NCBI RefSeq assembly: GCF_900188105.1
Contig: NZ_FZNP01000009.1
Coordinates: 339,097 to 403,096 of the forward strand
Source: Actinomadura mexicana
Lineage (GTDB): Bacteria > Actinomycetota > Actinomycetes > Streptosporangiales > Streptosporangiaceae
Length of the DNA stretch: 64,000 bases
Reading direction: 5' to 3'
Shown here: positions 8,098 through 15,710 of the stretch, piece after piece
Layout of the letters: the number at the start of each line of letters is the position of its first letter
Numbering within the stretch: the first letter of the stretch is position 1
Notes under the pieces: generated by a model
What the model was told of the DNA's origin: nothing
Database searches by the model: none
The model's input: only the letters and a program-made list of their open reading frames with translations
Made by a program: the position numbers and the translations under genes

Positions 8098-8697
8098 TGT
8101 GTTCCTCCCTGGGGCCGGCGCGAGCGCGGCCACGATCCGCGCGAGCAGCGCCGCCCACTCCTCGTCCCCGACGGCGTGCATGTCCGGCGGGATGAGCGCG
8201 CTTCCCATCCCGAGCACCAGGCAGAGGTGGGCGAGCGCGTTCGGCGACAGCGCCGGATCCATCTCCTCGCCCGCCTGGGCGATGCGCATGAGCCCGGCGA
8301 GCCAGTCGCCGCGCTCGCCGACGTAGTCGCGCATGGGACGGGCGACCTCCTCGTCCCGGCGGGCCGCGACGAGGGCCTCCACGACGAGGTGGGCGCGGGC
8401 GTCGCGGCGCTTCGGCAGCCACCGCCCGATGGCGAGCAGCAGCTCGACGACCGGGCGGTCCGGGTCGGCGTCGAACAGGTCGGCCAGCAGCCGCCGCCCG
8501 TGCGCGCGGAGCGCGGCCACCAGCAGCTCGGCCTTCGAGTCGAAGTGCGCGTACAGGGCGCCGTTGCTGACGCCGGCGGCCCGCGCGATGTCGGCGACGC
8601 GCGTCCCGTCGTAGCCGCGCCGCGCGAACTCGTCGGCCGCGGCGCTCAGCAGCCGCTCCCGCGTCTCCGCGCGAGTGACGCCCGCAATACGCCCCAT
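7897..8697 (-). CDS. TetR regulator fused in frame to a P450-type ferredoxin
   Basis: One continuous frame encodes 266 residues. Residues 1-200 are a complete TetR regulator: HTH at about 20-50 (VADIARAAGVSNGALYAHF) and an all-helical ligand domain ending in LARIVAALAPAPGRNT. Residues 201-266 are a small ferredoxin with CxxHxxC (CQGHGRC) and a distal CP, the pattern of the 3Fe-4S ferredoxins that feed P450s. No stop codon separates them. Within the junction a GGAGG lies six bases before an in-frame GTG (8097), so free ferredoxin may also be made by internal initiation. ATG 8697 fits the N-terminus of TetR proteins and lies just inside a palindromic operator. Confidence 0.82.
   Translation of the reverse strand: MGRIAGVTRAETRERLLSAAADEFARRGYDGTRVADIARAAGVSNGALYAHFDSKAELLVAALRAHGRRLLADLFDADPDRPVVELLLAIGRWLPKRRDARAHLVVEALVAARRDEEVARPMRDYVGERGDWLAGLMRIAQAGEEMDPALSPNALAHLCLVLGMGSALIPPDMHAVGDEEWAALLARIVAALAPAPGRNTVKVRIDPKRCQGHGRCYDLAPGLFGEDDEGYGTVLGDGAVPGGGEHEARLAGANCPERAVDVLREA
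8095..8108 (-). promoter_or_regulatory. Internal ribosome binding site and GTG inside the TetR-ferredoxin frame
   Basis: On the minus strand GGAGG (8104-8108) is followed by six bases and GTG (8095-8097), in frame with the flanking TetR and ferredoxin segments. It decides whether ferredoxin is made free, fused, or both. Confidence 0.65.
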
Positions 8698-8706
8698 ACC
8701 GAAATT

Positions 8707-8722
8707 AAACGAGCGTTCATTT
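8707..8722. promoter_or_regulatory. TetR-type operator
   Basis: AAACGAGC-GTTCATTT is an imperfect inverted repeat (6 of 8 positions pair) in the AT-rich gap, ten bases upstream of the TetR start codon. The arrangement suggests autorepression of the TetR-ferredoxin-P450 transcript. Confidence 0.6.
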
Positions 8723-8808
8723 GAGGGGTCAAGGGCCCCGGCGCGACGGGTGGTTCCCGGCGGGCCCTTGACGCCGGGTCCGCCGTGCTCGGATACTCGT
8801 GAGCCGGA

Positions 8809-8835
8809 ATGAAAGCTACTTTCATACAATGAAAG
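8809..8835. promoter_or_regulatory. Triple ATGAAAG motif, likely IclR operator
   Basis: ATGAAAG (8809-8815), its exact inverse CTTTCAT (8819-8825) after a 3-base spacer, and a third direct copy ATGAAAG (8829-8835) stand in regular spacing immediately before the first SDR gene. The inverted pair plus an extra half-site resembles IclR-family operators, and an IclR gene ends the locus. Confidence 0.6.
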
Positions 8836-8857
8836 CACGGAGGGCGGGCAGTGGCAC

Positions 8858-9652
8858 GTGGCTGACGGGTCTGCGACGACTCAGGGGACGCCGGGCACCG
8901 GGGCCGACTGGCTCGGCCTGCGCGGCGCCCGGGTGCTCGTCCTCGGCGCCGGCGGGATCGGCGCGGAGTGCGTCGGCGGCTACCTGGGGGCCGGGGCCGT
9001 CGTCACGGCGGTCGACCGCGACCCCGCGCGCCTCGACGCCCTGCCGCCGGGCCCGGACGGAACCCCGCCGCACACGATCGCGGCCGACCTGGCCGAGCCG
9101 GGCGCCGGCGGAGACGCCGTCCGGCAGGCGGTGGAGGCGATGGGCGGGCTGGACGTGCTGCTGCACTGCGTCGGCGTCAACGACCGCCGCCCGATCCTGG
9201 ACTTCACCGAGGACGAGTGGGACCGGGTGCTGCGCACCAACCTGTCCACCGCGTTCGGCGCGGCGCAGGCGGCGGGACGGCACATGGTGGCGGCCGGCCG
9301 CGGGCGCATCGTGCTCCTGTCGTCGGTGTCCGGACTCCTGGCGCACCAGAGGCACGGCCCCTACGCCGCGTCCAAGGGCGGCATGAACCAGATGATGCGG
9401 GTCATGGCGGCCGAGTGGGCGCGCCACGGCGTCACGGTCAACGCGGTCGCGCCCGGTTACGTCGAGACGCCGCTGACCGCGGCGCACCTCGCGCGGCCGG
9501 GCGTCCGCGACGAGCTGGTGCGCCTCGTCCCGGCGGGGCGGCTCGGCACGGCCGGGGAGATCGTCGGCCCGATACTGTTCCTGTCCTCGCCGCACGCGGC
9601 CTTCGTCACCGGGCACGTCATGTACGTCGACGGCGGCCGCACGCTCGTCTGA
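8858..9652 (+). CDS. SDR family oxidoreductase
   Basis: A 264-residue classical short-chain dehydrogenase. The nucleotide-binding motif appears as VLGAGGIGAE rather than TGxxxGIG, the active-site Ser is in LLSSVSG and the catalytic YxxxK is YAASK. The C-terminus DGGRTLV is typical. It is the first gene of a four-gene plus-strand operon with a second SDR and two fumarylacetoacetase-family enzymes, which suggests it oxidises a hydroxy- or sugar acid. The GTG start at 8858 has GGAGG at 8839-8843, slightly far at 14 bases; no better start is in frame. Confidence 0.88.
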   Translation: MADGSATTQGTPGTGADWLGLRGARVLVLGAGGIGAECVGGYLGAGAVVTAVDRDPARLDALPPGPDGTPPHTIAADLAEPGAGGDAVRQAVEAMGGLDVLLHCVGVNDRRPILDFTEDEWDRVLRTNLSTAFGAAQAAGRHMVAAGRGRIVLLSSVSGLLAHQRHGPYAASKGGMNQMMRVMAAEWARHGVTVNAVAPGYVETPLTAAHLARPGVRDELVRLVPAGRLGTAGEIVGPILFLSSPHAAFVTGHVMYVDGGRTLV

Positions 9653-9667
9653 CCATCCAGGAGAAAC

Positions 9668-10456
9668 ATGAGCACGCAGCAGGGCATCTTCCCGCGGTTC
9701 GCCGGGAAGGCGGTGCTGGTCACCGGGGCCGGGACGGGGTTCGGCGCGGAGATCGCCGTCCGCGCGGCCCAGGAGGGCGCCCGCGTCGGGGTCCACTACA
9801 ACAGCTCCAAGGAGGGCGCCGAGCGCACGGCCGAACGCGTCCGGGAGGCCGGCGGCGAGGCGTTCGTCGTGCAGGCCGACATCGCGTCCTGGGAGGCGAT
9901 CCGCCGCCTCGCCGACGAGGTCTTCGCGTGGGCGGGCACGCTCGACGTGCTGGTCAACAACGTGGGGGACGTCGCGACCGAGCAGATGTCGTGGCGGCAG
10001 CTGACCCAGGAGTCCCTGGACCGCGTCATCGACGTCGACGTCAAGGGCACGCTGCTGATGACCCACGAGTTCGGCTCCCGGATGCTGGACCAGGGCCACG
10101 GCTCGATCGTCAACATCGGGTCCACCGTGGTCGTGCGGGGCAGCGCCCGCGCCCCCCAGTACGCCGCCGCCAAGTACGGGCTGCTCGGCATCACCAAGTC
10201 GTACGCGGCGGCGTTCGCGCCGGCCGTCCGCGTGAACACCTTCGCGCCGGGCTTCATGGAGACCGGCGCGACGCTGGAGCGCGAGGACTGGAAGTCGGGC
10301 CGCCGCGAGAAGCTCATCGCGCAGACGCCGCTGGGCACGATCCCGCCGCCCGAGAAGGTCGCGGGCACGGCGCTGTTCCTCGCCACCGAGGACGCCTCCC
10401 ACATCACGGGCGCCTACATGCTCGCCGACGGCGGCTTCAACATGGTCGGGGCCTGA
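9668..10456 (+). CDS. SDR family oxidoreductase
   Basis: A 262-residue short-chain dehydrogenase with TGAGTGFGAE as the cofactor loop, the NN-V/G segment VLVNNVGD, Ser in NIGSTVV and YAAAK as the catalytic pair. HYNSS after the second strand suggests NADP preference. It sits 15 bases after the previous SDR and has AGGAG four bases before ATG. In non-phosphorylative sugar pathways two SDRs can act in turn, one on the sugar and one on the 2-keto-3-deoxy acid; that role is inferred from the neighbours. Confidence 0.88.
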   Translation: MSTQQGIFPRFAGKAVLVTGAGTGFGAEIAVRAAQEGARVGVHYNSSKEGAERTAERVREAGGEAFVVQADIASWEAIRRLADEVFAWAGTLDVLVNNVGDVATEQMSWRQLTQESLDRVIDVDVKGTLLMTHEFGSRMLDQGHGSIVNIGSTVVVRGSARAPQYAAAKYGLLGITKSYAAAFAPAVRVNTFAPGFMETGATLEREDWKSGRREKLIAQTPLGTIPPPEKVAGTALFLATEDASHITGAYMLADGGFNMVGA

Positions 10457-10486
10457 CCCGGCCGTGCCGGGGCCTGAGAGGAACCC

Positions 10487-11356
10487 ATGAAACTGATCAC
10501 GTTCGACGAGGGCCGGGTCGGCCGCCTCGACGGCGAGGACGTCATCGAGCTCGACGTGCCGTCCACGCGGGCGTTCTTCGAGCGCGGCGGCACGGCGCCG
10601 GAGACCGGGGAGCGGCTGAGGCTGGCCGACGTGCGGCTCCGCGCGCCCATCCGGCCGAAGAAGTTCTTCCACACCGCCGGGAACTTCGCCGACCACCACG
10701 AGGAGCTCCAGGCGGTCAACTGGTCGCATCCGGTGCACAAGGGCATCGTGTTCTTCCAGAACGTCGACGCGGTCATCGGGCCGGACGACCCGATCGTGTA
10801 CCCCGAGCACCTCACCCGGGAACTCGACTACGAGCTGGAACTGGCCGTCGTCATCGGCAGGCCCGGCAAGTTCTTCGGGCCCGAGCAGGCGCTGGAGCAC
10901 ATCGCCGGGTTCACCGTCTTCAACGACGTCACGGCGCGCGACATCCAGCGCCGCGAGATGGAGTCGGGGGTGTTCTCGTTCAGCAAGGCCATCGACACGT
11001 TCTGCCCGATCGGCCCGTGGATCGTCACCGCCGACGAGATCGAGGACATGCAGGACCTCGCGATGGAGCTGCGGGTGAACGGCGAGACGCGGCAGACGGG
11101 GCACACCAAGCAGATGCGCGTGTCGATCCCGCACCTGGTCGCCTACCACTCCCCGCAGACCTACAGCGCGGGCGACATCATCACGACGGGCACCGTGTCG
11201 GGCGTCGCCGCCGTCCAGCCGGACCCGTTCGACTTCTACCTGCGGCCCGGCGACGTCGTCGAAGCCGAGATCGAGGGCGTCGGGACGCTGCGCAACCCCG
11301 TGGTCTCCTGGCAGGACGCCCACGGCGAGGCCCCGCCGAAGCGGGTCGACTGGTGA
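10487..11356 (+). CDS. Fumarylacetoacetate hydrolase family protein
   Basis: A 289-residue FAH-superfamily enzyme. The metal-binding triad is visible: Glu pair in LDYELELAVVIG and Asp in FNDVTARDIQ; the final GxGxLRNPV is also typical. Family members split C-C bonds of acylpyruvates or hydrate or isomerise 2-oxo acids in sugar-acid and aromatic catabolism. ATG 10487 has GAGAGGA four bases upstream. Its TGA overlaps the GTG of the next FAH gene, so the two are coupled and may act on the same or successive intermediates. The exact substrate cannot be named. Confidence 0.87.
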   Translation: MKLITFDEGRVGRLDGEDVIELDVPSTRAFFERGGTAPETGERLRLADVRLRAPIRPKKFFHTAGNFADHHEELQAVNWSHPVHKGIVFFQNVDAVIGPDDPIVYPEHLTRELDYELELAVVIGRPGKFFGPEQALEHIAGFTVFNDVTARDIQRREMESGVFSFSKAIDTFCPIGPWIVTADEIEDMQDLAMELRVNGETRQTGHTKQMRVSIPHLVAYHSPQTYSAGDIITTGTVSGVAAVQPDPFDFYLRPGDVVEAEIEGVGTLRNPVVSWQDAHGEAPPKRVDW

Positions 11357-12240
11357 GGTTCGCCAACCTGGGCGGGCGTGCCGCCGTCATCGCCCGCGCG
11401 GACTCCGGCGACCTGGCGGTGGACGTGGCCGAGGCGAGCGGCGGCCGGTTCCCCGCCGACCCGCAGGCCGTCTTCGCCCGCTGGGACGCGTTCTGCGAAT
11501 GGGCGGCGTGGTCCCTGGACCCGGCGCGGGGCAGGCCGTTCGCACCGGAGGAGCTCGGCCCGCCCGTGCCGCGTCCGGCCCAGGTGTTCGCGATCGGCGT
11601 CAACTACGCCGCGCACGCGAGCGAGGCCGGGTACCCGCCCGACTCGGCGCCGGTCACCTTCACCAAGTTCCCGAGCTGCCTGGCCGGGCCCGTCTGCGAG
11701 GTCGAGCTGCCGTCCGACACCGTGGACTGGGAGGTCGAGATGGTGGTGGCGGTCGGGCGGGAGAGCAGCGGGGTCCACCCGGTGGACGCCTGGGACCACG
11801 TCGCCGGCATCACGCTCGGCCAGGACCTGTCCGAGCGGACGTCGCAGCTCGCCGGGTCCAAGCCGCAGTTCAGCCTGGCCAAGTCGTACCCGAACTTCGG
11901 TCCGACCGGCCCCTGGCTGGCCACCCTGAGCGAGTTCGACGACCCGTCCGACCTGGCCCTGTCGTGCAGCCTGTCCGGCGAGACCGTGCAGAGCGCGCGG
12001 ACGTCGGCGATGGTCTACAGCGTTCCGGAGCTGCTCGTCCGGCTGTCGCGGGTGTGCCGCCTGTTCCCGGGCGACCTGATCTTCACCGGGACGCCGTCCG
12101 GCGTCGGGAACGCCCGCACGCCCAAGCGGTTCGTCAAGCCGGGCGACGTGCTGGTGAGCGAGCTGGAGGGCGTGGGGCGCATCACCCAGCGCTTCGTCGC
12201 CGGGCCGCCCGGCGGGCCGCGTCCGCACGCCGCTCGCTGA
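11353..12240 (+). CDS. Second fumarylacetoacetate hydrolase family protein
   Basis: A 295-residue FAH-superfamily enzyme starting at GTG 11353, which overlaps the preceding stop as GTGA. Metal ligands are the Glu pair in VDWEVEMVVAVG and Asp in LGQDLSERTSQ; IFTGTPSGVG and ELEGVG are further family marks. It resembles 2,4-diketo-3-deoxy-acid hydrolases and ureidoglycolate-lyase-like members more than true fumarylacetoacetase. Its stop is six bases from the stop of the converging IclR gene. Having two distinct FAH members in one operon suggests isomerisation or hydration followed by cleavage. Confidence 0.85.
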   Translation: MRFANLGGRAAVIARADSGDLAVDVAEASGGRFPADPQAVFARWDAFCEWAAWSLDPARGRPFAPEELGPPVPRPAQVFAIGVNYAAHASEAGYPPDSAPVTFTKFPSCLAGPVCEVELPSDTVDWEVEMVVAVGRESSGVHPVDAWDHVAGITLGQDLSERTSQLAGSKPQFSLAKSYPNFGPTGPWLATLSEFDDPSDLALSCSLSGETVQSARTSAMVYSVPELLVRLSRVCRLFPGDLIFTGTPSGVGNARTPKRFVKPGDVLVSELEGVGRITQRFVAGPPGGPRPHAAR

Positions 12241-12246
12241 GCCGGG

Positions 12247-13098
12247 TCAGCGCCCGCCCAGCAGGCGGGAGATCTCCGCGCACGCCTCCTGGACCCGGGG
12301 CCGGACCTCCTCCAGGAGGCGTGCCGTGGGGACCTCCGTCGCGGGCACGGCCACGTTGACCGCGGCCACCGCCGCCCCGGACGCGTCCCGGACGGGCGCC
12401 GCCACCGACCGGAGCCCGTAGGCGAGCTCCTCGTCCTGCAGGGCCCAGCCGCGGCCGCGGATCTCCGCCAGCGCGGGCCGCAGCGCGTCCAGCGAGGCCG
12501 CGGCGTTGGGGCCGGCCGCCCCGGCGAAGGACTCCTCGGTCAGCACGCGCTCCAGCTCGGCGTCGTCGAGCTGGGACAGCAGCATCTTGCCCATCGAGCT
12601 GCGGACGGCCGGAAGCCGCGACCCGACCTGGATGTTCGCCGTCACCAGGTCGTTGTTGCGCAGCCTCACCAGGTACAGCACGTGGTCCCCCGACAGCACG
12701 CCCAGGTTCGCCGTCTGCCCGGTGGCGCCGGCGAGCCTGCGCAGCGGCCCGTCCGCGAGCTGGACGAGGTCCAGGCTGCGCAGCGCCGAGAAGCCGAGCG
12801 TCAGCACCTTCGGCGCGGGCCGGTAGGCGCCGTCCGGAAGCTGCTCCAGGAACCCCTCGGCGGTCAGGGTCGCCGCCATCCGGAAGGCGGTCGGCAGGGG
12901 CAGGCCCGTCGCCGCGGCCATGTCGGTCAGCTTCATGGCCGGGCGCTGCTCGGAGAACAGCCCGAGGAGGCGCAGGCCCTTCGCCAGCGCCTCCACGTGG
13001 TAGCCGCTCTTCGGACGGGCCCGGCCGTCGGCGGAGCGGGGCGGCGTACGGTCACGCGGGGGCACGGACGCCTCGCTTTCTGCCTGGCCTGCGGACAC
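12247..13098 (-). CDS. IclR family transcriptional regulator
   Basis: A 283-residue regulator with an N-terminal winged helix (about 35-95, including MKLTDMAAATGLPLPTAFRMAATL) and a C-terminal IclR effector domain with the family signature near the end (ELAYGLRSVAAPVRDASGAAVAAVNVA). IclR proteins act as tetramers and switch catabolic operons in response to a small acid. It converges on the SDR/FAH operon, whose promoter carries a triple ATGAAAG motif, so control of that operon is the simplest reading. The GTG at 13098 gives a basic 30-residue leader that may be shorter in reality. Confidence 0.9.
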   Translation of the reverse strand: MSAGQAESEASVPPRDRTPPRSADGRARPKSGYHVEALAKGLRLLGLFSEQRPAMKLTDMAAATGLPLPTAFRMAATLTAEGFLEQLPDGAYRPAPKVLTLGFSALRSLDLVQLADGPLRRLAGATGQTANLGVLSGDHVLYLVRLRNNDLVTANIQVGSRLPAVRSSMGKMLLSQLDDAELERVLTEESFAGAAGPNAAASLDALRPALAEIRGRGWALQDEELAYGLRSVAAPVRDASGAAVAAVNVAVPATEVPTARLLEEVRPRVQEACAEISRLLGGR

Positions 13099-13134
13099 TG
13101 CGCCCTCATCGTACGGACGCCGCGTCCGGCCGCG

Positions 13135-13569
13135 TCACCGCACGGCTGCGGAGTAGGACTCCGCGTGCTCCTTCCTGCCGGCGGTGAAGAACCCGATGAG
13201 CGCGGCGAGCGCGGCGACGGCCTCCCCGGCGAAGCTGATCGTCTTGTCGGCGTACCACTGCGGGTCGTACATCCGGGGGATCGGGCCGAGCTGCCCGAAG
13301 TCGACGAAGTAGTACAGCAGCACGGCCCCGGCCGCGCCCGCCGCGACGACGAACGCGATCGCGTACGTCCACCTCCGGGCCCAGAAGAGCACGAGCAGGG
13401 CCGCGACGGCCGCCGCGACGGCCTGGCCGCGGAACAGGTCGTCTCCGGGGATGACGTCGCCGGGGGTGTTGGGCCCGGGGGCCATGTCGGGTGCGAAGCG
13501 CCAGTGCACGACGGCGTCGGCCGCGAGTCCGGCGGCCACGAGTACGCGAAGAAGGATGCCCATGCCCAT
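13135..13569 (-). CDS. Small integral membrane protein of unknown function
   Basis: The 144-residue product has about four hydrophobic helices: MGILLRVLVAAGLAADAVVHW, a second near AVAAAVAALLVLFW, a third FVVAAGAAGAVLLYYFV and a fourth AVAALAALIGFFT. It ends in a short charged tail. No family motif or catalytic residue is seen. The start is uncertain between ATG 13569 and ATG 13563, neither with a good ribosome site. It lies between the IclR gene and another small membrane protein, all on the minus strand. Confidence 0.7.
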   Translation of the reverse strand: MGMGILLRVLVAAGLAADAVVHWRFAPDMAPGPNTPGDVIPGDDLFRGQAVAAAVAALLVLFWARRWTYAIAFVVAAGAAGAVLLYYFVDFGQLGPIPRMYDPQWYADKTISFAGEAVAALAALIGFFTAGRKEHAESYSAAVR

Positions 13570-13657
13570 TGCACGGTGATACCCGGCCGGCGGATCAACC
13601 AGGCGGAACATTTCGACGAGGCCGGGTCCGGCCGCGCCGAGCCGTCCGCCCGGCCCG

Positions 13658-14074
13658 TCACCCGGGGGAGGTCTCGGCGCGGCGGGCCCTGACCCGCCGC
13701 CAGCTCCAGTAGAGCAGCCCGAAGAGGATGAATCCGGACAGGATGAGCCCGGAGCCCGTGCTCCATCCGCTGAGCGGCAGTTCCTCCACGAGCCCCCAGG
13801 CCACGCCCGCGCCGATCAGCGCGAGCCCGGTGAGCAGGGAACCCGTGAGGCGCCACCACGACGTCACGCTCTCCTCGGCCGCCTGGACCGCCCGCTCCCG
13901 GACGGGCTCGACGTAGCGGTTCACGGCCGGGAACTCCCGGGAGAGGATGAGCAGGCCCGCCAGCACGAGCAGCAGCCCGGGGCCGGGCAGCACGAGCAGC
14001 GCGACACCGGCCAGCAGCACGGTGCCGCCGACGATGATCACCACCCCCTGCCGGGTGGACCTCCCGTATCCCAT
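13658..14074 (-). CDS. PGPGW-motif membrane protein
   Basis: A 138-residue protein with the LPGPGLLLVLAGLLIL helix that marks the actinobacterial PGPGW (TIGR02611-like) membrane family; three to four transmembrane helices are separated by an amphipathic segment (VNRYVEPVRERAVQAAEE) and followed by a basic tail. Its function is unknown. ATG 14074 is chosen because GGGAG lies about eight bases before it; upstream in-frame ATGs would give a Gly/Arg-rich leader with no family support. Confidence 0.75.
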   Translation of the reverse strand: MGYGRSTRQGVVIIVGGTVLLAGVALLVLPGPGLLLVLAGLLILSREFPAVNRYVEPVRERAVQAAEESVTSWWRLTGSLLTGLALIGAGVAWGLVEELPLSGWSTGSGLILSGFILFGLLYWSWRRVRARRAETSPG

Positions 14075-14327
14075 CGCCGCTCCCGTCCTCCCGCCCCACC
14101 GGGGCCCGTCCCCGGACCCGCCATCGCATCGGGCGACGGCCGCCGCATCCGGCAAGGGCCGGTCTACCCGCCTCAGCGGATCCTGCGCGCGGGACGCCCG
14201 CCGAAATCCGCGGCCCGGACCCGCGGTGCCCGCCCGTGACGCCGCGGCAGCGCACGGTGACTCCGAGGGTTCTGGACCGTTTCGTTAGGTATGCTCCACG
14301 AGCCCCTCCCAGGATCAGAGATCTTTC

Positions 14328-15449
14328 ATGACACAGACACCCGAGGCGTCCGTCGTGGCGGTTCCCGACTCCGCCGAGGCGGCGGTCCCCGGCTCCGCCC
14401 CGGCGTCCGCGCCCCCCGCCGAGCGCGCGCAGGACAAGCCGCGGACGCCGGGCGGCGCGGCTCCCCGAGGACGCGACCCCCACCTGGACAACGCCAAGTT
14501 CCTGGCGATCCTGCTCGTCGCCGCCGGCCACGGGCTGTCGGGACTGCGGGACGTCCCGCTGGCCGCGTCGCTCTGGAACTTCATCTACCTGTTCCACATG
14601 CCGCTGTTCGTCATGGTCAGCGGCTACCTGTCCAAGCGGTTCACCCTCACCGACGACAAGTCCGTGCGGCTGGTCGGCTCGACGATCGCGCCGTACCTGG
14701 TCTTCCAGTGCGCCTACAGCCTCTTCGCCTGGGGCGTCGACGGGCGGGCGTTCCAGTTCGACGTGCTGGACCCCTACTACCTGACCTGGTTCCTGCTGGC
14801 GCTGTTCATCTGGCGGCTTCTCACCCCGGTGTGGCGGCGGCTCAGGTTCCCGCTGGCGACGGCCGTGCTCGTCGCCCTCCTCTGCTACATGTCCGACATC
14901 GGGAGCACGCTCGACCTGTACCGGATCCTCGGGCTGGCGCCGTTCTACGTCCTCGGGCTGACGCTGTCGCCGGAGGTGATCCAGATCGTCCGGCGGCCGT
15001 GGGCGCGGATCACGGGCGCCGCGCTCCTGGCGGCCGCGCTCGCGGGCGCGTACCTCACCCACGACCGCATGAACGCGCGCTGGCTGAACTGGGACACCGC
15101 CAACGGCGACCTCGGCGTGGACGAGTTCACCGGCACCGTGATGCGCGCCGGACTGCTGCTCACCGGGACGGTGCTCATCCTGGCCTTCCTCGCGGTCACC
15201 CCGTCCCGCCGCACGTGGTACAGCGACCTCGGCGCCGCCACCATCTACGGCTACCTGCTGCACGGGTTCCTGACGCGGCTGTTCACGTTCGAGGGCTGGC
15301 AGAAGCTCGCCTGGTTCGACACGATCCCCGGCGTCCTGTCGGTCGTGCTCGCCTGCTTCGTCATCGTCACGGTGCTGAGCACCTCCCCGGTGCGCCGCGT
15401 GACCCGCTGGGCCGTCGAGCCCGACATGAGGCCGCTCTTCGGCCGGTGA
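14328..15449 (+). CDS. Membrane O-acyltransferase (acyltransferase 3, fucose 4-O-acetylase-like)
   Basis: The 373-residue product begins with a 50-residue Ala/Pro-rich cytoplasmic tail and then has about ten transmembrane helices. DPHLDNAKFLAILLVAAGHG and LFHMPLFVMVSGYLSKRF match the first helices of fucose 4-O-acetylase-like acyltransferases, with the conserved His in the first and the MPLF(V)SG motif in the second. Such enzymes move acetyl groups across the membrane onto glycans. It opens the surface glycopolymer locus and is likely to acetylate that polymer. There is no clear ribosome site before ATG 14328. Confidence 0.88.
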   Translation: MTQTPEASVVAVPDSAEAAVPGSAPASAPPAERAQDKPRTPGGAAPRGRDPHLDNAKFLAILLVAAGHGLSGLRDVPLAASLWNFIYLFHMPLFVMVSGYLSKRFTLTDDKSVRLVGSTIAPYLVFQCAYSLFAWGVDGRAFQFDVLDPYYLTWFLLALFIWRLLTPVWRRLRFPLATAVLVALLCYMSDIGSTLDLYRILGLAPFYVLGLTLSPEVIQIVRRPWARITGAALLAAALAGAYLTHDRMNARWLNWDTANGDLGVDEFTGTVMRAGLLLTGTVLILAFLAVTPSRRTWYSDLGAATIYGYLLHGFLTRLFTFEGWQKLAWFDTIPGVLSVVLACFVIVTVLSTSPVRRVTRWAVEPDMRPLFGR

Positions 15450-15532
15450 CGACCGGGCGTCCGGAGCCGCAACGATCATGATCCGGGGGCGTCGCAGGCC
15501 CCGTCACGCAAGGGTTACAGGAACCTGGAACG

Positions 15533-15561
15533 TTGCTGAATTCGCCGCAAAGTTCTACAGA
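15533..15561 (+). promoter_or_regulatory. Possible promoter of the CDP-ribitol gene
   Basis: TTGCTG (15533-15538) and TACAGA (15556-15561) are 17 bases apart in the only AT-richer patch of a 261-base gap. Each box matches consensus at about half its positions, so this is tentative. It would give a leader of roughly 140 bases before TTG 15711. Confidence 0.3.
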
Positions 15562-15710
15562 CCGGGTACAGTAAGGCGGCAGTTCCCCCCTGTGCGGATC
15601 ACCAGCCCTGCGAAAGCCGTGCCGCCCGCACCCCAGATCCCACGGGTGACTGCATCACGTTCGGTCTCCGGCCGCCGTTCCGGCTGCCATGAAGAAGAAG
15701 GACGGTCGCA

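Noticed and set aside
8968..12240. A 1090-codon frame spanning both SDR genes and the FAH genes
   Set aside because: Only its last 295 codons (from GTG 11353) form a real protein; the rest is a low-complexity shadow of three genes in another frame.
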